A stretch of 64,000 bases of DNA from Thiohalomonas denitrificans (GTDB lineage: Bacteria; Pseudomonadota; Gammaproteobacteria; Thiohalomonadales; Thiohalomonadaceae), in contig DYFR01000003.1 of assembly GCA_020725115.1 (NCBI GenBank), forward strand, positions 62,001 to 126,000. The letters run 5' to 3'. Shown in pieces: positions 10,022-20,466 of this stretch; within the stretch, counting starts at the first letter, position 1; every line of letters starts with the position of its first letter. The position numbers and the translations under genes were made by a program. The notes under the pieces are model-generated. The model searched no databases, was not told the DNA's origin, and saw only the letters and a list, made by a program, of their open reading frames with translations.

Positions 10022-11173
10022 ATGTTCGAACTGATGGATACTCAGGCACAGAATGCCATCATCAAGGTGGTGGGGGTCGGTGGTGGTGGTGGCAATGCGG
10101 TGGAACACATGCTGCTGCAGGATATCGACGGAGTAGATTTCATTTGCGCCAATACCGATGCCCAGGCACTGAAAAAGTCGGGCGCCCGCACCGTGCTGCA
10201 GCTGGGCGGGGCGGTAACCAAGGGGCTGGGGGCCGGAGCCAATCCCGAGATCGGCCGTCAGGCTGCCATTGAAGACCGTGATCGTATTGCCGAAGTGCTG
10301 GAAGGTGCCGACATGGTGTTCATCACTGCCGGCATGGGGGGGGGGACTGGTACCGGTGGTGCGCCTATCGTGGCTCAGGTGGCGAAGGAGCTTGGCATAC
10401 TCACCGTGGCGGTGGTGACCAAGCCGTTCCCGTTCGAGGGCAAGAAGCGCATGAGTGTGGCCGATGATGGCATCAAGGAATTGAGGCAGTATGTCGACTC
10501 CCTGATCACCATCCCCAATGAGAAGCTGCTGTCGGTGCTGGGCAAGCAGATTAGCCTGCTGGATGCCTTCAAGGCCGCCAATGACGTGCTGTTGGGCGCG
10601 GTGCAGGGGATCGCCGAGCTGATTACCCGTCCGGGCCTGATTAACGTCGACTTTGCCGATGTCCGTACGGTGATGTCGGAAATGGGGATGGCCATGATGG
10701 GCAGCGGTGTTGCCTCCGGCGAGGGGCGTGCCCGGATCGCTGCCGAGGCCGCCATCGCCAGCCCCCTGCTGGAGGATATCAATCTGTCCGGCGCCCGTGG
10801 CATCCTGGTCAACGTCACCGCCGGTCTGGACATGTCTATTGGTGAGTTCGAGGAAGTGGGTAATACCATAAAGGAGTTCGCCTCCGAGAACGCAACTGTT
10901 GTGGTTGGCACGGTGATCGACCCCAATATGTCGGGGGAGCTGCGTGTTACCGTGGTTGCCACCGGCCTGGGCAACGGCACTGCCGTGCAGGCGGAGCAGC
11001 CGGTGCGTCTGGTGGTCAACCGGGCCAGCAACGGTGAGGTGGATTATGGTGTGCTGGAGCGCCCGACCGTGCTGCGCAACCAGCCGACCAGCCAGGAACG
11101 CTTCAGCAAGGAGGCTGATGGCAGCCTGGATTACCTGGATATTCCGGCTTTCCTGCGCCGTCAGGCAGACTGA
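10022..11173 (+). CDS. ftsZ: FtsZ, tubulin-like division GTPase
   Basis: FtsZ polymerises into the Z ring. The 383-residue product has [16 protein letters not shown], the tubulin signature [12 protein letters not shown], the synergy loop around NVDFADV and a conserved C-terminal peptide [12 protein letters not shown] that binds FtsA and ZapD. The linker is short. A strong GAGGAGG box precedes the start. A rho-independent terminator lies immediately downstream, closing the cluster. zapD, encoding a known FtsZ partner, is also in this window at about 19.5 kb. Confidence 0.98.
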   Translation: MFELMDTQAQNAIIKVVGVGGGGGNAVEHMLLQDIDGVDFICANTDAQALKKSGARTVLQLGGAVTKGLGAGANPEIGRQAAIEDRDRIAEVLEGADMVFITAGMGGGTGTGGAPIVAQVAKELGILTVAVVTKPFPFEGKKRMSVADDGIKELRQYVDSLITIPNEKLLSVLGKQISLLDAFKAANDVLLGAVQGIAELITRPGLINVDFADVRTVMSEMGMAMMGSGVASGEGRARIAAEAAIASPLLEDINLSGARGILVNVTAGLDMSIGEFEEVGNTIKEFASENATVVVGTVIDPNMSGELRVTVVATGLGNGTAVQAEQPVRLVVNRASNGEVDYGVLERPTVLRNQPTSQERFSKEADGSLDYLDIPAFLRRQAD

Positions 11174-11175
11174 CT

Positions 11176-11200
11176 CTCCCCCTGCGGGGGAGGGGGTTTT
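11176..11200 (+). terminator. Rho-independent terminator after ftsZ
   Basis: A 7-bp GC stem (CTCCCCC/GGGGGAG, 11176-11192) with a 3-nt loop is followed by GGGG and TTTT, directly after the ftsZ stop. It marks the end of the mra/fts operon before lpxC, which has its own 134-nt upstream region. Confidence 0.75.
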
Positions 11201-11307
11201 GTGAACCCGTTCGCTAGGAATGGGCATTGCCCTATGGTATAGTTTTGCCCAAGTTGGCGGTATAACCGCTTGTTGCAGCAGGAAGTTATAGGCGGATTGG
11301 CATCGAA

Positions 11308-12219
11308 ATGATTCGGCAAAGAACACTGAAAAATGTAATTCGTGCTACGGGTGTGGGCCTCCATACGGGCGAGAAGGTATATCTCACCCTGCGCCCCGCC
11401 CCAGTGGATGCCGGTATCATCTTCCGCCGTGTCGATTTGAACCCGCCGGTTGAAATCGAGGCCAAGGCCGAGAATGTGGGCGATACCACCATGTCCACCA
11501 CGCTGATCAAGGATGATGTGCGCATTTCTACGGTGGAGCACATGTTATCGGCGCTGGCGGGTCTTGGTATCGACAACGCCTATATCGATCTGAGTGCCCC
11601 TGAGGTGCCGATCATGGACGGCAGCGCAGGTCCGTTCGTGTTTCTGATCCAGTCGGCCGGCATCGTCGAGCAGGCGGCATCGAAGCGTTTTATCCGCATC
11701 AAGCGCACTGTCCGGATCGAGGACGGTGACCGCTGGGTACAGTTCGAGCCGTTTGACGGCTTCAAGGTGTCCATGGAGATCGATTTCGATCACCCCGCCT
11801 TCCGTGGCCGCAGCCAGCTTTCCTGCATCGATTTTTCCACCACCTCATTTGTAAAAGAGGTGAGCCGTGCCCGTACCTTCGGTTTCATGAGTCAACTGGA
11901 GATGCTGCGCAGTCGCAACCTGGCGCTGGGTGGCAGCCTGGATAACGCGGTAGTGGTTGATGATTACCGCGTTCTCAATGAGGATGGCCTGCGTTATGAC
12001 GACGAGTTCGTCAAACACAAGGTGCTGGATGCCATTGGTGACCTGTATCTGCTGGGCTGCAGCCTGATTGGCGCCTTCAGCGGTCACAAATCGGGTCATG
12101 AATTGAACAACAAGCTGTTGCGCAGGTTACTGGTAGAGGAAGATGCCTGGGAGCAGGTAACTTTCGACGATCCTCAGCAGGCGCCCATTTCCTATATCCA
12201 GCCGGTGGTTGCTGTTTAG
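11308..12219 (+). CDS. lpxC: LpxC, UDP-3-O-acyl-GlcNAc deacetylase
   Basis: LpxC is the zinc enzyme that commits the cell to lipid A synthesis. The 303-residue product has the zinc ligands in [14 protein letters not shown] and in [13 protein letters not shown] plus the following [10 protein letters not shown]. It begins with [19 protein letters not shown], as in other gammaproteobacteria. The position directly after ftsZ is conserved. Its 3' end overlaps the end of the convergent dciA by 4 nt. Confidence 0.97.
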   Translation: MIRQRTLKNVIRATGVGLHTGEKVYLTLRPAPVDAGIIFRRVDLNPPVEIEAKAENVGDTTMSTTLIKDDVRISTVEHMLSALAGLGIDNAYIDLSAPEVPIMDGSAGPFVFLIQSAGIVEQAASKRFIRIKRTVRIEDGDRWVQFEPFDGFKVSMEIDFDHPAFRGRSQLSCIDFSTTSFVKEVSRARTFGFMSQLEMLRSRNLALGGSLDNAVVVDDYRVLNEDGLRYDDEFVKHKVLDAIGDLYLLGCSLIGAFSGHKSGHELNNKLLRRLLVEEDAWEQVTFDDPQQAPISYIQPVVAV

Positions 12220-12665
12220 GAATCTGACGATTTGCTACGGCCACGGCGTGCCAGTCGCTTGAGCGCAGCACGCAGGGTGGAGTCGGAAAGGCTGTCGGCA
12301 TTGCTGTCTATGATGGCGGCGCTACTGGCGGACATGAATGATGGTTGCTGGACAGGGGGGGCTGGCTGTGACAGTGGTACCACCCGGATTTCGATGTGGT
12401 GCAACCCTGCCAGTGGCGGTGAATGTTGCAGACAGCGCAGCAATTGTGGCGACAGATAACGCAGGCGTGTGGCCCAAGCCGTAGAGTCCGCATGCAGGAG
12501 AAGTTTGCCGTTGCTCAAGTCTGCGACATGGATATGGGCGATGGATTCTGCATCAAGACAGCCAAATAGCAGTTTGGCAATAGATTGTAATTGCCGGGTT
12601 TGTTCGATAAGCCGGGCAGAGGTGCCGAGGCCTAGTAATTGTTGAAGAGGGCGTGGTTTGCTCAT
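12216..12665 (-). CDS. dciA: DciA (DUF721) helicase loader
   Basis: DciA proteins load the replicative helicase DnaB in bacteria lacking DnaC. This 149-residue protein has the DUF721 pattern: a short basic start ([11 protein letters not shown]), a KH-like fold with the conserved hydrophobic run ending [13 protein letters not shown], and a low-complexity tail of Ser and Ala. Placement between lpxC and secA, opposite to both, is the same as in Pseudomonas. I chose ATG 12665 because the family begins with this basic motif; an in-frame ATG at 12683 is possible. Confidence 0.75.
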   Translation of the reverse strand: MSKPRPLQQLLGLGTSARLIEQTRQLQSIAKLLFGCLDAESIAHIHVADLSNGKLLLHADSTAWATRLRYLSPQLLRCLQHSPPLAGLHHIEIRVVPLSQPAPPVQQPSFMSASSAAIIDSNADSLSDSTLRAALKRLARRGRSKSSDS

Positions 12666-12751
12666 GCGGAAATCATATAACAAGCGATGATTTGAATGTT
12701 AACAACCCGGCTCAGATTCAGGACGGGTTTCAGGTGACTGGATAGGGGACG

Positions 12752-13675
12752 ATGAATATTCTATTTATCTCCAGGCAACTCGGATGTTCCAGTTGTGTCA
12801 GCGTCGGACGACGCGGCATGGCAGCGATTTTTCTTGCTGTTTTCATGGCGGTTCCTGCACTGGCGCTGTATGGCGGATACCAGATGGGATTTTCCGATGC
12901 CAGAACTTCGGTACTGGTGGCCGGAGGATTGCAGGGTGAGATGGACAGTCAGCGGCAGGCTATTGAACTGGCCAAGCGTACTGCTGAGGAAAATCTCAAT
13001 GCACTGGCGCTGCGCATGGGGCAGATGCAGGCCCATGTCATGCGACTGGATGCAATGGGGCAACGATTGACCCGTATGGCAGGCCTGGAGGATGGTGAGT
13101 TCAATTTTGAAAATCCTCCGGCTTTAGGTGGCCCGGAAAGCGTATCTGTGCCTCAATCCATGCAGGTTCCAGATTTTATCGCCCTGCTGGATAACCTTTC
13201 GCTGCAACTGCAAAACCGTGGTGATCAGTTGAGCGTGCTGGAAACAATGCTGCTCAATCGTAATCTGCAAGCCGAGGTGCTGCCGGCAGGACGTCCGGTG
13301 CGTAGTGGCTGGATATCTTCCCCTTACGGTATTCGTACTGATCCATTCAGTGGCCGCCTGGCGCATCACAATGGCGTGGATTTTGCCGGCAAGGAAGGCG
13401 CTGAGGTGATCGCTGTGGCTTCTGGTGTAGTGACCTGGTCGGGTTCGCGCTTCGGTTACGGCAATCTGGTCGAAATAAACCATGGCAAAGGTTACGTTAC
13501 CCGCTATGGCCACAACAAAACCATCCTGGTGAAGGTGGGGGATACCGTGAAAAAGGGTCAGTCCTTGGCGACCATGGGTTCCACCGGCCGATCCACTGGG
13601 CCTCACGTACACTTTGAAGTGCTGCGCAACGGTCGCGCTGTCGATCCTGCCCGCTACGTTCAGGCTGTACGCTGA
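12752..13675 (+). CDS. M23 family metallopeptidase, membrane anchored
   Basis: This 307-residue protein is probably a periplasmic peptidoglycan endopeptidase or a regulator of one. It has an N-terminal membrane anchor (about residues 23-45), a coiled-coil stretch and a C-terminal LytM/M23 domain. The zinc motifs are visible as HNGVDFAGKEGAEV (HxxxD) and GPHVHFEV (HxH), with RYGHNK upstream, so the domain looks catalytically complete. The lpxC-dciA-M23-secA arrangement is conserved in gammaproteobacteria. The substrate is inferred. Confidence 0.85.
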   Translation: MNILFISRQLGCSSCVSVGRRGMAAIFLAVFMAVPALALYGGYQMGFSDARTSVLVAGGLQGEMDSQRQAIELAKRTAEENLNALALRMGQMQAHVMRLDAMGQRLTRMAGLEDGEFNFENPPALGGPESVSVPQSMQVPDFIALLDNLSLQLQNRGDQLSVLETMLLNRNLQAEVLPAGRPVRSGWISSPYGIRTDPFSGRLAHHNGVDFAGKEGAEVIAVASGVVTWSGSRFGYGNLVEINHGKGYVTRYGHNKTILVKVGDTVKKGQSLATMGSTGRSTGPHVHFEVLRNGRAVDPARYVQAVR

Positions 13676-13684
13676 CATCAAGTT

Positions 13685-13706
13685 CCGGTGGCCGGAGAGC
13701 CACCGG
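13685..13706 (+). other. Perfect 8-bp hairpin between M23 gene and secA
   Basis: CCGGTGGC and GCCACCGG form an 8-bp perfect stem with a 6-nt loop, 10 nt after the peptidase stop. No T tract follows on either strand, so it is not a standard rho-independent terminator. It could protect an mRNA end. The remaining ~170 nt before secA show no convincing secM-like gene. Confidence 0.4.
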
Positions 13707-13877
13707 AGCGACACTTCCCTCCCGCAGTATCTGTCAGTACTATCTGTTTTTCCGCAAATTTCAAGTTCCATTTGTCGTTATCTGTCACCCTGTGGGCTGT
13801 GCAGTGGGTGAGAAATACGAGCTGATTTGCGGTATCATTTGCGCTATTTCTTCCACGCAGACAAGCAAAGTGGTCCC

Positions 13878-16577
13878 ATGGTCAGCAGATTCCTCAGCAA
13901 GATATTCGGCAGCCGTAATGAGCGGTTGATCAAGCGGTTACGCAAAACAACCGCTCAAATTAATGCGCTGGAAGCAGAGCTTGAGCAGCTGTCCGACGAA
14001 GAGCTGCGCGGTAAAACCGACGGGTTCAGGGCTCGTTTGGCGCAAGGGGCCACGCTCGACGAGCTGTTGCCGGAGGCGTTTGCAGTGGTTCGCGAGGCGG
14101 GCAAACGTGTGCTGAAAATGCGCCACTACGACGTCCAGCTCATCGGTGGCATGGTGCTGCATGACGGCAAGATTGCCGAGATGCGTACCGGCGAGGGCAA
14201 GACCCTGGTGGCAACGTTGGCAGCTTACCTCAATGCCCTGCCGGGCAAGGGAGTGCATGTCATCACGGTGAATGATTACCTGGCCAGCCGCGATGCGGGC
14301 TGGATGGGGAAATTGTACGGTTTTCTCGGCATGACCACCGGCGTGATTACCGGTGGCATGTCCTACGATGAAAAGCGCGCCGCATATGCTGCCGATATCA
14401 CCTATGGAACGAACAATGAATTCGGTTTTGATTATTTGCGCGATAACATGGCCTTTAGTGTCGCGGAAAAGGTACAGCGGGAACTGAGTTTTGCCGTAGT
14501 TGATGAGGTGGACTCGATATTGATTGATGAGGCGCGTACGCCACTCATCATTTCAGGTGCGGCGGAAGACAGTTCAGCTCGCTACAAGCAGATCAACACC
14601 TTGATCCCGAAGCTGCAGCGTCAGATGGAGGAGGGCGGAACTGGGGATTACAGTGTCGATGAAAAGGCACGCCAAGTCTATCTGAGCGAAGAGGGGCATC
14701 AGCATGTTGAAGAGATGATGGCAGCCAACGGCCTGCTGGCCGAAGGTGAAAGTCTGTACGATGCGGCCAATATCGGTCTGATGCATCATCTCAATGCAGC
14801 GCTTCGTGCGCACGTGTTGTACCAGCGGGATGTGGATTACATCGTCAAGGATGGCCAGATTGTCATTGTCGATGAATTTACCGGGCGCACCATGCCTGGA
14901 CGGCGCTGGTCAGATGGATTGCATCAGGCAGTAGAGGCCAAGGAAGGGGTATCGATCCAGAATGAAAACCAGACACTTGCGTCCATCACCTTCCAGAATT
15001 ATTTCCGCCTGTACGACAAGCTGTCGGGCATGACCGGTACGGCCGATACCGAGGCCTACGAGTTTCAGCAGATTTATCGTCTTGAAGTTGTGGTTATGCC
15101 AACGCATCGGCCGATGGTGCGTCAGGATTTGGGTGATTTGATCTTCCTCACTACCGAAGAGAAATTTGCCGCAATTATCGAGGATATCAAGGAACGCCAT
15201 GCCGCAAGACAGCCGATCCTGGTAGGAACCACGTCGATCGAGGCTTCCGAGCTTCTGTCGCGGCAGCTAAAGGCGGTTGGTATCAAGCATGAAGTGCTTA
15301 ACGCCAAACAGCATGAGCGTGAGGCAGAGATTGTGGCGCAGGCTGGCCAGCCTGGTGCAGTAACCATTGCTACCAATATGGCTGGTCGTGGCACCGATAT
15401 CGTGCTGGGCGGCAATTTGCAATCCGAACTCGATGCCCTGCCTGTTGCCGATGAGGCGACTATTACGCGCCTGCGTGAGGAGTGGCAATTGCGCCACGAT
15501 GCCGTGGTGGCTGCAGGTGGCTTGCATATCATCGGAACCGAGCGGCATGAATCACGCCGTATTGATAACCAGTTGCGTGGCCGGTCTGGTCGTCAGGGTG
15601 ACCCAGGATCTACCCGTTTCTATCTGTCGTTACAGGATAATCTGATGCGCATCTTTGCCTCTGATCGTGTCGGGGCCCTGATGCAGCGTCTGGGTATGCA
15701 AGAGGGTGAGGCGATCGAGCATCCTTGGGTAAGCAAGGCAATCGAGAATGCACAGCGCAAGGTCGAAGGACACAACTTCGATATACGCAAACAGTTACTG
15801 GAATATGACGATGTTGCCAACGATCAGCGCAAGGTTATTTATGAGCAGCGTAATGAATTGATGGCTTCTGATGATATTTCCGAAACCATCAATGTACTCC
15901 GCTCCGATGTGCTTAATGACACCATCAGTATTTATGTGCCGCCACAAAGCCTGGATGAACTGTGGGATGTGTCGGGTCTGGAGACCGCACTGGAGCATGA
16001 TTTTGGTTTGACATTTGATATTGCCGGCTGGTTGTCTACTGATGAAAGCCTGCATGAGGAAACGTTACGGCAGCGAATTATTGACGAAGCCGAAAAGTTG
16101 TATGCAGCCAAGGAAACTTCGGCGGGTGCGGCTGTGCTGCGTCATTTTGAGAAGGCGGTGATGTTGCAGACCCTGGATAGCCATTGGAAAGAGCATCTGG
16201 CTGCGATGGATTATCTGCGCCAGGGGATACATCTGCGAGGTTATGCACAGAAGAATCCTAAACAGGAATACAAGCGTGAAGCCTTTGCGCTGTTCAATCA
16301 GATGCTGGCGCGAATCAAGCATGAGGTTGTCAGCGTCCTGACCAAAGTACAGGTGCGAGCCGAAGAGGATGTGGAAGCGGTTGAGCAGCAACGCCGTATC
16401 CAGGCGCCGATGCAATATCAGCATGCGGAGGTATCCGCCTTGCAGGATGATATGGGTGGTGGCAGTGATGCGTCTAGCAAACCATTCGTACGTGACGGAC
16501 GCAAGGTGGGGCGTAATGAGCTTTGTCCGTGTGGTTCAGGAAAGAAATACAAGCAGTGTCATGGGCGTATGGAGTAA
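13878..16577 (+). CDS. secA: SecA preprotein translocase ATPase
   Basis: SecA drives export of proteins through SecYEG. From ATG 13878 the product is 899 residues, matching E. coli. It opens [16 protein letters not shown] and has Walker [46 protein letters not shown], the helical scaffold, and a complete C-terminal zinc motif [14 protein letters not shown] that binds SecB and lipids. A longer in-frame ATG at 13827 exists but the family start is at 13878. argJ follows after 14 nt. Confidence 0.98.
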   Translation: MVSRFLSKIFGSRNERLIKRLRKTTAQINALEAELEQLSDEELRGKTDGFRARLAQGATLDELLPEAFAVVREAGKRVLKMRHYDVQLIGGMVLHDGKIAEMRTGEGKTLVATLAAYLNALPGKGVHVITVNDYLASRDAGWMGKLYGFLGMTTGVITGGMSYDEKRAAYAADITYGTNNEFGFDYLRDNMAFSVAEKVQRELSFAVVDEVDSILIDEARTPLIISGAAEDSSARYKQINTLIPKLQRQMEEGGTGDYSVDEKARQVYLSEEGHQHVEEMMAANGLLAEGESLYDAANIGLMHHLNAALRAHVLYQRDVDYIVKDGQIVIVDEFTGRTMPGRRWSDGLHQAVEAKEGVSIQNENQTLASITFQNYFRLYDKLSGMTGTADTEAYEFQQIYRLEVVVMPTHRPMVRQDLGDLIFLTTEEKFAAIIEDIKERHAARQPILVGTTSIEASELLSRQLKAVGIKHEVLNAKQHEREAEIVAQAGQPGAVTIATNMAGRGTDIVLGGNLQSELDALPVADEATITRLREEWQLRHDAVVAAGGLHIIGTERHESRRIDNQLRGRSGRQGDPGSTRFYLSLQDNLMRIFASDRVGALMQRLGMQEGEAIEHPWVSKAIENAQRKVEGHNFDIRKQLLEYDDVANDQRKVIYEQRNELMASDDISETINVLRSDVLNDTISIYVPPQSLDELWDVSGLETALEHDFGLTFDIAGWLSTDESLHEETLRQRIIDEAEKLYAAKETSAGAAVLRHFEKAVMLQTLDSHWKEHLAAMDYLRQGIHLRGYAQKNPKQEYKREAFALFNQMLARIKHEVVSVLTKVQVRAEEDVEAVEQQRRIQAPMQYQHAEVSALQDDMGGGSDASSKPFVRDGRKVGRNELCPCGSGKKYKQCHGRME

Positions 16578-16591
16578 ACAAGGAACATAAC

Positions 16592-17806
16592 ATGGCCGTG
16601 GGTTTCGAGGGATTACCTCAACTGTTTCCTGTTCGCGGTTTCCGCATTGGTATCGCATCGGCGGGTATCAAGAAGCCGGGCCGGCGTGATGTGGTGGTGA
16701 TGGAACTTGCCGCAGGCTCAGTCTGTGTTGGCATGTTTACCCGGAACGCCTTCTGTGCCGCCCCGGTGACAGTGGCCAAACAGTACCTGGCCGGCTCTGC
16801 GCCGCGTTATTTTCTCGTCAACACGGGTAATGCCAATGCAGGTACCGGCAGGCAGGGACTGATTGATGCGCAGCAGAGTTGTGCCGAATTGGCGCGGCTC
16901 GCCGGCTGCAGCAGCACTGAGGTATTGCCGTTTTCCACGGGTGTGATTGGTGAGCCTCTGCCGCTGAAGAAGATTACGGCAGTATTGCCGCAGGCCATTG
17001 CTGCGCTGGCTGAAGATAACTGGGCAGATGCTGCACACGGTATCATGACCACCGATACCGTGCCTAAGGGGTGTTCACGTCGTATCACATTGAGCCGCGG
17101 TGAAGTGACCATCACCGGTATTGCCAAGGGATCCGGCATGATCCGCCCGGATATGGCGACTATGTTGTCGTACATCGCCACCGATGCCAGGATCGAACAG
17201 TCTCTGCTGCAACAGGTGCTTGATGTCGCCGTTGGCCAATCCTTCAATCGGATTACCGTTGATGGTGACACATCAACCAATGATGCCTGCATGATGGTTG
17301 CGACTGGTGTTTCGGGGGTATTGGTAGAAGCAGATACGGCAGATATCGATTTGTTCCGCCAGGCGGTGATTGATATTTGCGAAACACTGGCGCAGGCCAT
17401 CGTACGTGATGGTGAGGGTGCAACCAAGCTGATCACCATTGAGGTTATCAATGGCCGCGATGTTCAGGAGTGCGAGCAGGTTGCATTCACCATTGCCCAC
17501 TCACCGCTGGTAAAAACGGCTTTCTTTGCCTCTGATCCCAACTGGGGACGTATTCTCGCTGCCGTGGGACGTGCCGGTGTATCGGGATTGGATCTTGAAG
17601 CAATCACCATACACCTGGGGGATGTTTGCATTGTTCGTGAGGGGGGACGGGCGCCTGATTACACCGAGGAGCGTGGCGCGGCGGTGATGGCAGAGAACGA
17701 AATTACCATTCGGGTCGATTTGGTGCGCGGTACTGCATCTGCCCGGGTTTGGACCTGTGACTTTTCTTATGATTACGTCCGCATCAATGCCGAGTATCGT
17801 TCCTGA
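16592..17806 (+). CDS. argJ: ArgJ, glutamate N-acetyltransferase
   Basis: ArgJ transfers acetyl from N-acetylornithine to glutamate in the cyclic arginine pathway; some members also use acetyl-CoA. The 404-residue precursor has the self-cleavage site in KGSGMIRPDMATMLSYIATD, where the Thr after Ala becomes the nucleophile of the beta chain. Other signatures are TRNAFCAAPV, NTGNANAGTG and TVDGDTSTND. Start ATG 16592 has AAGGAA upstream. Whether this one is mono- or bifunctional cannot be read from the sequence. Confidence 0.95.
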   Translation: MAVGFEGLPQLFPVRGFRIGIASAGIKKPGRRDVVVMELAAGSVCVGMFTRNAFCAAPVTVAKQYLAGSAPRYFLVNTGNANAGTGRQGLIDAQQSCAELARLAGCSSTEVLPFSTGVIGEPLPLKKITAVLPQAIAALAEDNWADAAHGIMTTDTVPKGCSRRITLSRGEVTITGIAKGSGMIRPDMATMLSYIATDARIEQSLLQQVLDVAVGQSFNRITVDGDTSTNDACMMVATGVSGVLVEADTADIDLFRQAVIDICETLAQAIVRDGEGATKLITIEVINGRDVQECEQVAFTIAHSPLVKTAFFASDPNWGRILAAVGRAGVSGLDLEAITIHLGDVCIVREGGRAPDYTEERGAAVMAENEITIRVDLVRGTASARVWTCDFSYDYVRINAEYRS

Positions 17807-17879
17807 GGCAACAGTCATTGAACCCGCGCGTCATTAATTGCTGACGTGCAGACGTATTTTGGATGAGGGGTTCAGGGTA

Positions 17880-18818
17880 ATGCATGTCGTTGCCGCAGCC
17901 ATTGTGGGTGAGGATGGCCGTGTGCTCATTGCGCGGCGCCCCCTGCACCTGCATCAAGGTGGATTGTGGGAATTTCCCGGTGGCAAGATCGAACCCGGCG
18001 AGGATGTTCTTGCTGCATTGTCCCGTGAACTGCACGAAGAGCTGGGCATCAATGTTCTTCAGGCCCGCCCGTTGATACGCATAGCTCACCACTATCCCGA
18101 CCGTAAGGTGCTGCTCGATGTGTGGCGCGTGGATCGTTGTGAGGGTTATGCCCATGGCCGCGAAGGTCAGGAGGTGCGTTGGGTGGGGCTCAATGAACTT
18201 CCCTATTTTGAGTTCCCGCCGCCCAATCGCCCAGTTGTTACTGCCCTGCAATTGCCTGATCGCTACCTCATTACGCCCGAACCAGGTGATGCTACGAACT
18301 GGCCAGCTTTTCTCCTTGCTCTCGAAGCCGCCTTGCAGCGCGGCATACGTCTGATGCAATTGCGTTCAAAACTACTGGATACCGAAGGGTTGCGGCAGTT
18401 GGCGCCGCAGGTACATGCTTTGTGTCGTTGTCATGGGGCACGCCTGCTGTTGAATGGTGAGTACACGCTGGCAGCAGCGTTGGGAGTGGATGGCGTGCAG
18501 CTCAGTAGTCATGCGCTGATGCAGCACCGTCAGCGTCCAGCGGAAGCGACGGGATTATTGCTGGGGGTGTCGTGTCATACGGCTGAGGAGCTGGGACATG
18601 CTTGTGCCATCGGCGCTGATTTTGCGCTGCTTTCACCGGTGCAACCTACGCGCAGTCATCCCGGCATGCCGGCCTTGGGTTGGGCACGGTTTTCCCAACT
18701 GACAGAAGCGAGCACGATCCCCGTGTATGCCTTGGGCGGCATGACCTCGGCAGATATCACAACCGCGTGGGAACATGGTGGGCAGGGGGTGGCGGCAATC
18801 AGTGGTTTGTGGGAGTGA
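17880..18818 (+). CDS. Nudix hydrolase fused to a thiamine-phosphate-synthase-like domain
   Basis: The first about 130 residues are a MutT-type Nudix domain with the full Nudix box (GGKIEPGEDVLAALSRELHE followed by ELGI). It likely cleans oxidised nucleotides such as 8-oxo-dGTP. The remaining about 170 residues look like a ThiE/TenI TIM barrel (ITPEPG, GIRLMQLRSKL, LLGVSCHT, ALGGM). The diphosphate loop resembles TenI-type proteins, so synthase activity is uncertain. The same fusion is common beside secA/argJ in gammaproteobacteria. ATG 17880 starts directly at the Nudix fold. Confidence 0.85.
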   Translation: MHVVAAAIVGEDGRVLIARRPLHLHQGGLWEFPGGKIEPGEDVLAALSRELHEELGINVLQARPLIRIAHHYPDRKVLLDVWRVDRCEGYAHGREGQEVRWVGLNELPYFEFPPPNRPVVTALQLPDRYLITPEPGDATNWPAFLLALEAALQRGIRLMQLRSKLLDTEGLRQLAPQVHALCRCHGARLLLNGEYTLAAALGVDGVQLSSHALMQHRQRPAEATGLLLGVSCHTAEELGHACAIGADFALLSPVQPTRSHPGMPALGWARFSQLTEASTIPVYALGGMTSADITTAWEHGGQGVAAISGLWE

Positions 18819-18887
18819 TGTCAGATTTCCTGCGGCCACCGCTTTCTACTGAAACACTGTGTGGTACCCGGCGTGAAATTTAATTCT

Positions 18888-19088
18888 TCAATGGGATGGA
18901 TCGCTCTTACCCTCCCCCTGATCCGGAGATAATTCGGCAGGTTCACCGGATATGGCATGACTACCATCGGCCCATGCCCCCAGATCAATCAAACGACAGC
19001 GCTCGCTGCAGAACGGGCGCCAGCTTTCTTCCGCTGTCCAGCGTACAGGTTTGCCGCAGGTAGGGCACTTGACGATGGTTTGACTCAT
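18888..19088 (-). CDS. yacG: YacG, DNA gyrase-inhibiting zinc protein
   Basis: This 66-residue protein has a single zinc ribbon, [10 protein letters not shown] and [15 protein letters not shown], characteristic of YacG, which binds GyrB and inhibits gyrase. The acidic C-terminal tail is typical. Its ATG overlaps the zapD stop by 4 nt, so it is the last gene of the pilB-pilC-pilD-coaE-zapD-yacG operon. Confidence 0.93.
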   Translation of the reverse strand: MSQTIVKCPTCGKPVRWTAEESWRPFCSERCRLIDLGAWADGSHAISGEPAELSPDQGEGKSDPSH

Positions 19089-19852
19089 AAGGCGCAGCAG
19101 GTCAGGCGGAAGGAGACATCTTCAGTCGCTTGTTTTGGCCGCTCGGCCGGCGAGGGTTGCATGAAGCGGATGGCAAAACGGTGCTTTCCACCACTGACCT
19201 CGGCGTAATAGGGTGACTCCATGACCAATGCGATGCGTACCAGCTGGAAGGGAATGGCCGGATCAAGGACGTGCTGATAAACGCCACCACCAGCAAGCAC
19301 CGTGACGGGTTCGGCACTGTTGCGGATTAGTTTCAGGATCAGTTCAACAGATTGGCGCACGGCATCCAGTGCACCGAGCCAGCGCTCCATGTCGGCCTGG
19401 CGCTGCTCTTGCGGCAGGTGCAGCCATTGGTGATAGAGCGGCAGGTCAAAATCGCAGGTTCCTCCGGGAATACTGCTGCGCTGGCGAATGGCGTTGAGAA
19501 ACTCGTTGTCACGCAGTTCCTGGCCCAATGCCCCATCCATGTCACGCAGCACATTGCACAGCTTGTTGAGCCAGTGCAGGATGTTCTTCAGCTGGGTGTG
19601 ATCGACGCCGTTCTTTTCGGTCAGCCGTCCCAGGTTAACGGCATTGCGCTCGAGTTCCTTGATCAATTCCGTCTTCAGGTCGCCGCGGCTGAATATGGTC
19701 AGGATATCCATCACATTGGTAAGGACTGCGCGCGCATCCCAAACAGTGCTTCCCGACATGAAGTGCTTGATCTGGCGGAAGAGAAACTCCAGACGCAATA
19801 AGGTCCGCACACGCTCGTTCAGGGGATGTTCGTATGTGACGTATCTTTGCAC
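19085..19852 (-). CDS. zapD: ZapD, FtsZ-associated protein
   Basis: ZapD bundles FtsZ protofilaments by binding the FtsZ C-terminal peptide. The 255-residue product opens with the family pattern [19 protein letters not shown], is largely helical, and ends in a beta-rich region with FAIRFM. It lies 7 nt after coaE and overlaps yacG, the usual order in gammaproteobacteria. Confidence 0.94.
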   Translation of the reverse strand: MQRYVTYEHPLNERVRTLLRLEFLFRQIKHFMSGSTVWDARAVLTNVMDILTIFSRGDLKTELIKELERNAVNLGRLTEKNGVDHTQLKNILHWLNKLCNVLRDMDGALGQELRDNEFLNAIRQRSSIPGGTCDFDLPLYHQWLHLPQEQRQADMERWLGALDAVRQSVELILKLIRNSAEPVTVLAGGGVYQHVLDPAIPFQLVRIALVMESPYYAEVSGGKHRFAIRFMQPSPAERPKQATEDVSFRLTCCAL

Positions 19853-19859
19853 GATGTCT

Positions 19860-20465
19860 TTAGCCAGCGTGGGTGGCAGCGAGCTGGAGGTATTTTTGGT
19901 GCAGTCGCTCCACTTGCGGCACCAGCTTTGTCATGTCGGCATCGTTGATGATGACATCATCAGCGGCAGCGAGGCGTGCTTCCCGGGGAAGCTGGGCAGA
20001 AATTATAGCATGGACATCTTCAGCCGAAAGGCCATCCCGCTGCCGTGTGCGGTTGAGCTGTTCTTCTACAGGAGAATCGACAACCAGAATACGATCAACC
20101 AGGGATTGCCAGCCTTTTTCCAGCAACAGTGGCACTACAACAATGCAGTAGGAACCAGCGGTATCTGCAATCTGCTCCAGCGTGCGGGCATGAATAACAG
20201 GGTGCAGCAGGGCTTCCAGCTGTTCACGCCGGGCGGCATCGGTGAAGATGATTTGCCGCAGGCGGCGGCGATCCAGGGAACCATCGGATGCGATAAGCCC
20301 GGCACCGAACAGCTCACCGATATGCCTTGCCAGGGCCGAGCCAGGTGAGACGATGTCCCGGGCGATGCGGTCAGTGTCGATAATGGCGACGCCGCGTGCG
20401 GCAAAGAGATCGGTCACCGTGGTTTTGCCGCTGCCGATGCCGCCGGTGAGGCCTATCCGCAACAT
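19860..20465 (-). CDS. coaE: CoaE, dephospho-CoA kinase
   Basis: CoaE phosphorylates the 3' hydroxyl of dephospho-CoA in the last step of CoA synthesis. The 201-residue product has the P-loop GLTGGIGSGKTTV, DTDRIARDIV, HPVIHA, VVVPLLLEKGW and the lid arginines in TRQRDGLS. It starts right after pilD on the same strand, the standard pil-coaE linkage. Confidence 0.96.
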   Translation of the reverse strand: MLRIGLTGGIGSGKTTVTDLFAARGVAIIDTDRIARDIVSPGSALARHIGELFGAGLIASDGSLDRRRLRQIIFTDAARREQLEALLHPVIHARTLEQIADTAGSYCIVVVPLLLEKGWQSLVDRILVVDSPVEEQLNRTRQRDGLSAEDVHAIISAQLPREARLAAADDVIINDADMTKLVPQVERLHQKYLQLAATHAG

Positions 20466-20466
20466 G

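Noticed and set aside
13676-13877. A secM-like arrest peptide gene upstream of secA
   Set aside because: No signal peptide ORF with an arrest motif is seen in the 200-nt gap; the upstream gene is an M23 peptidase.
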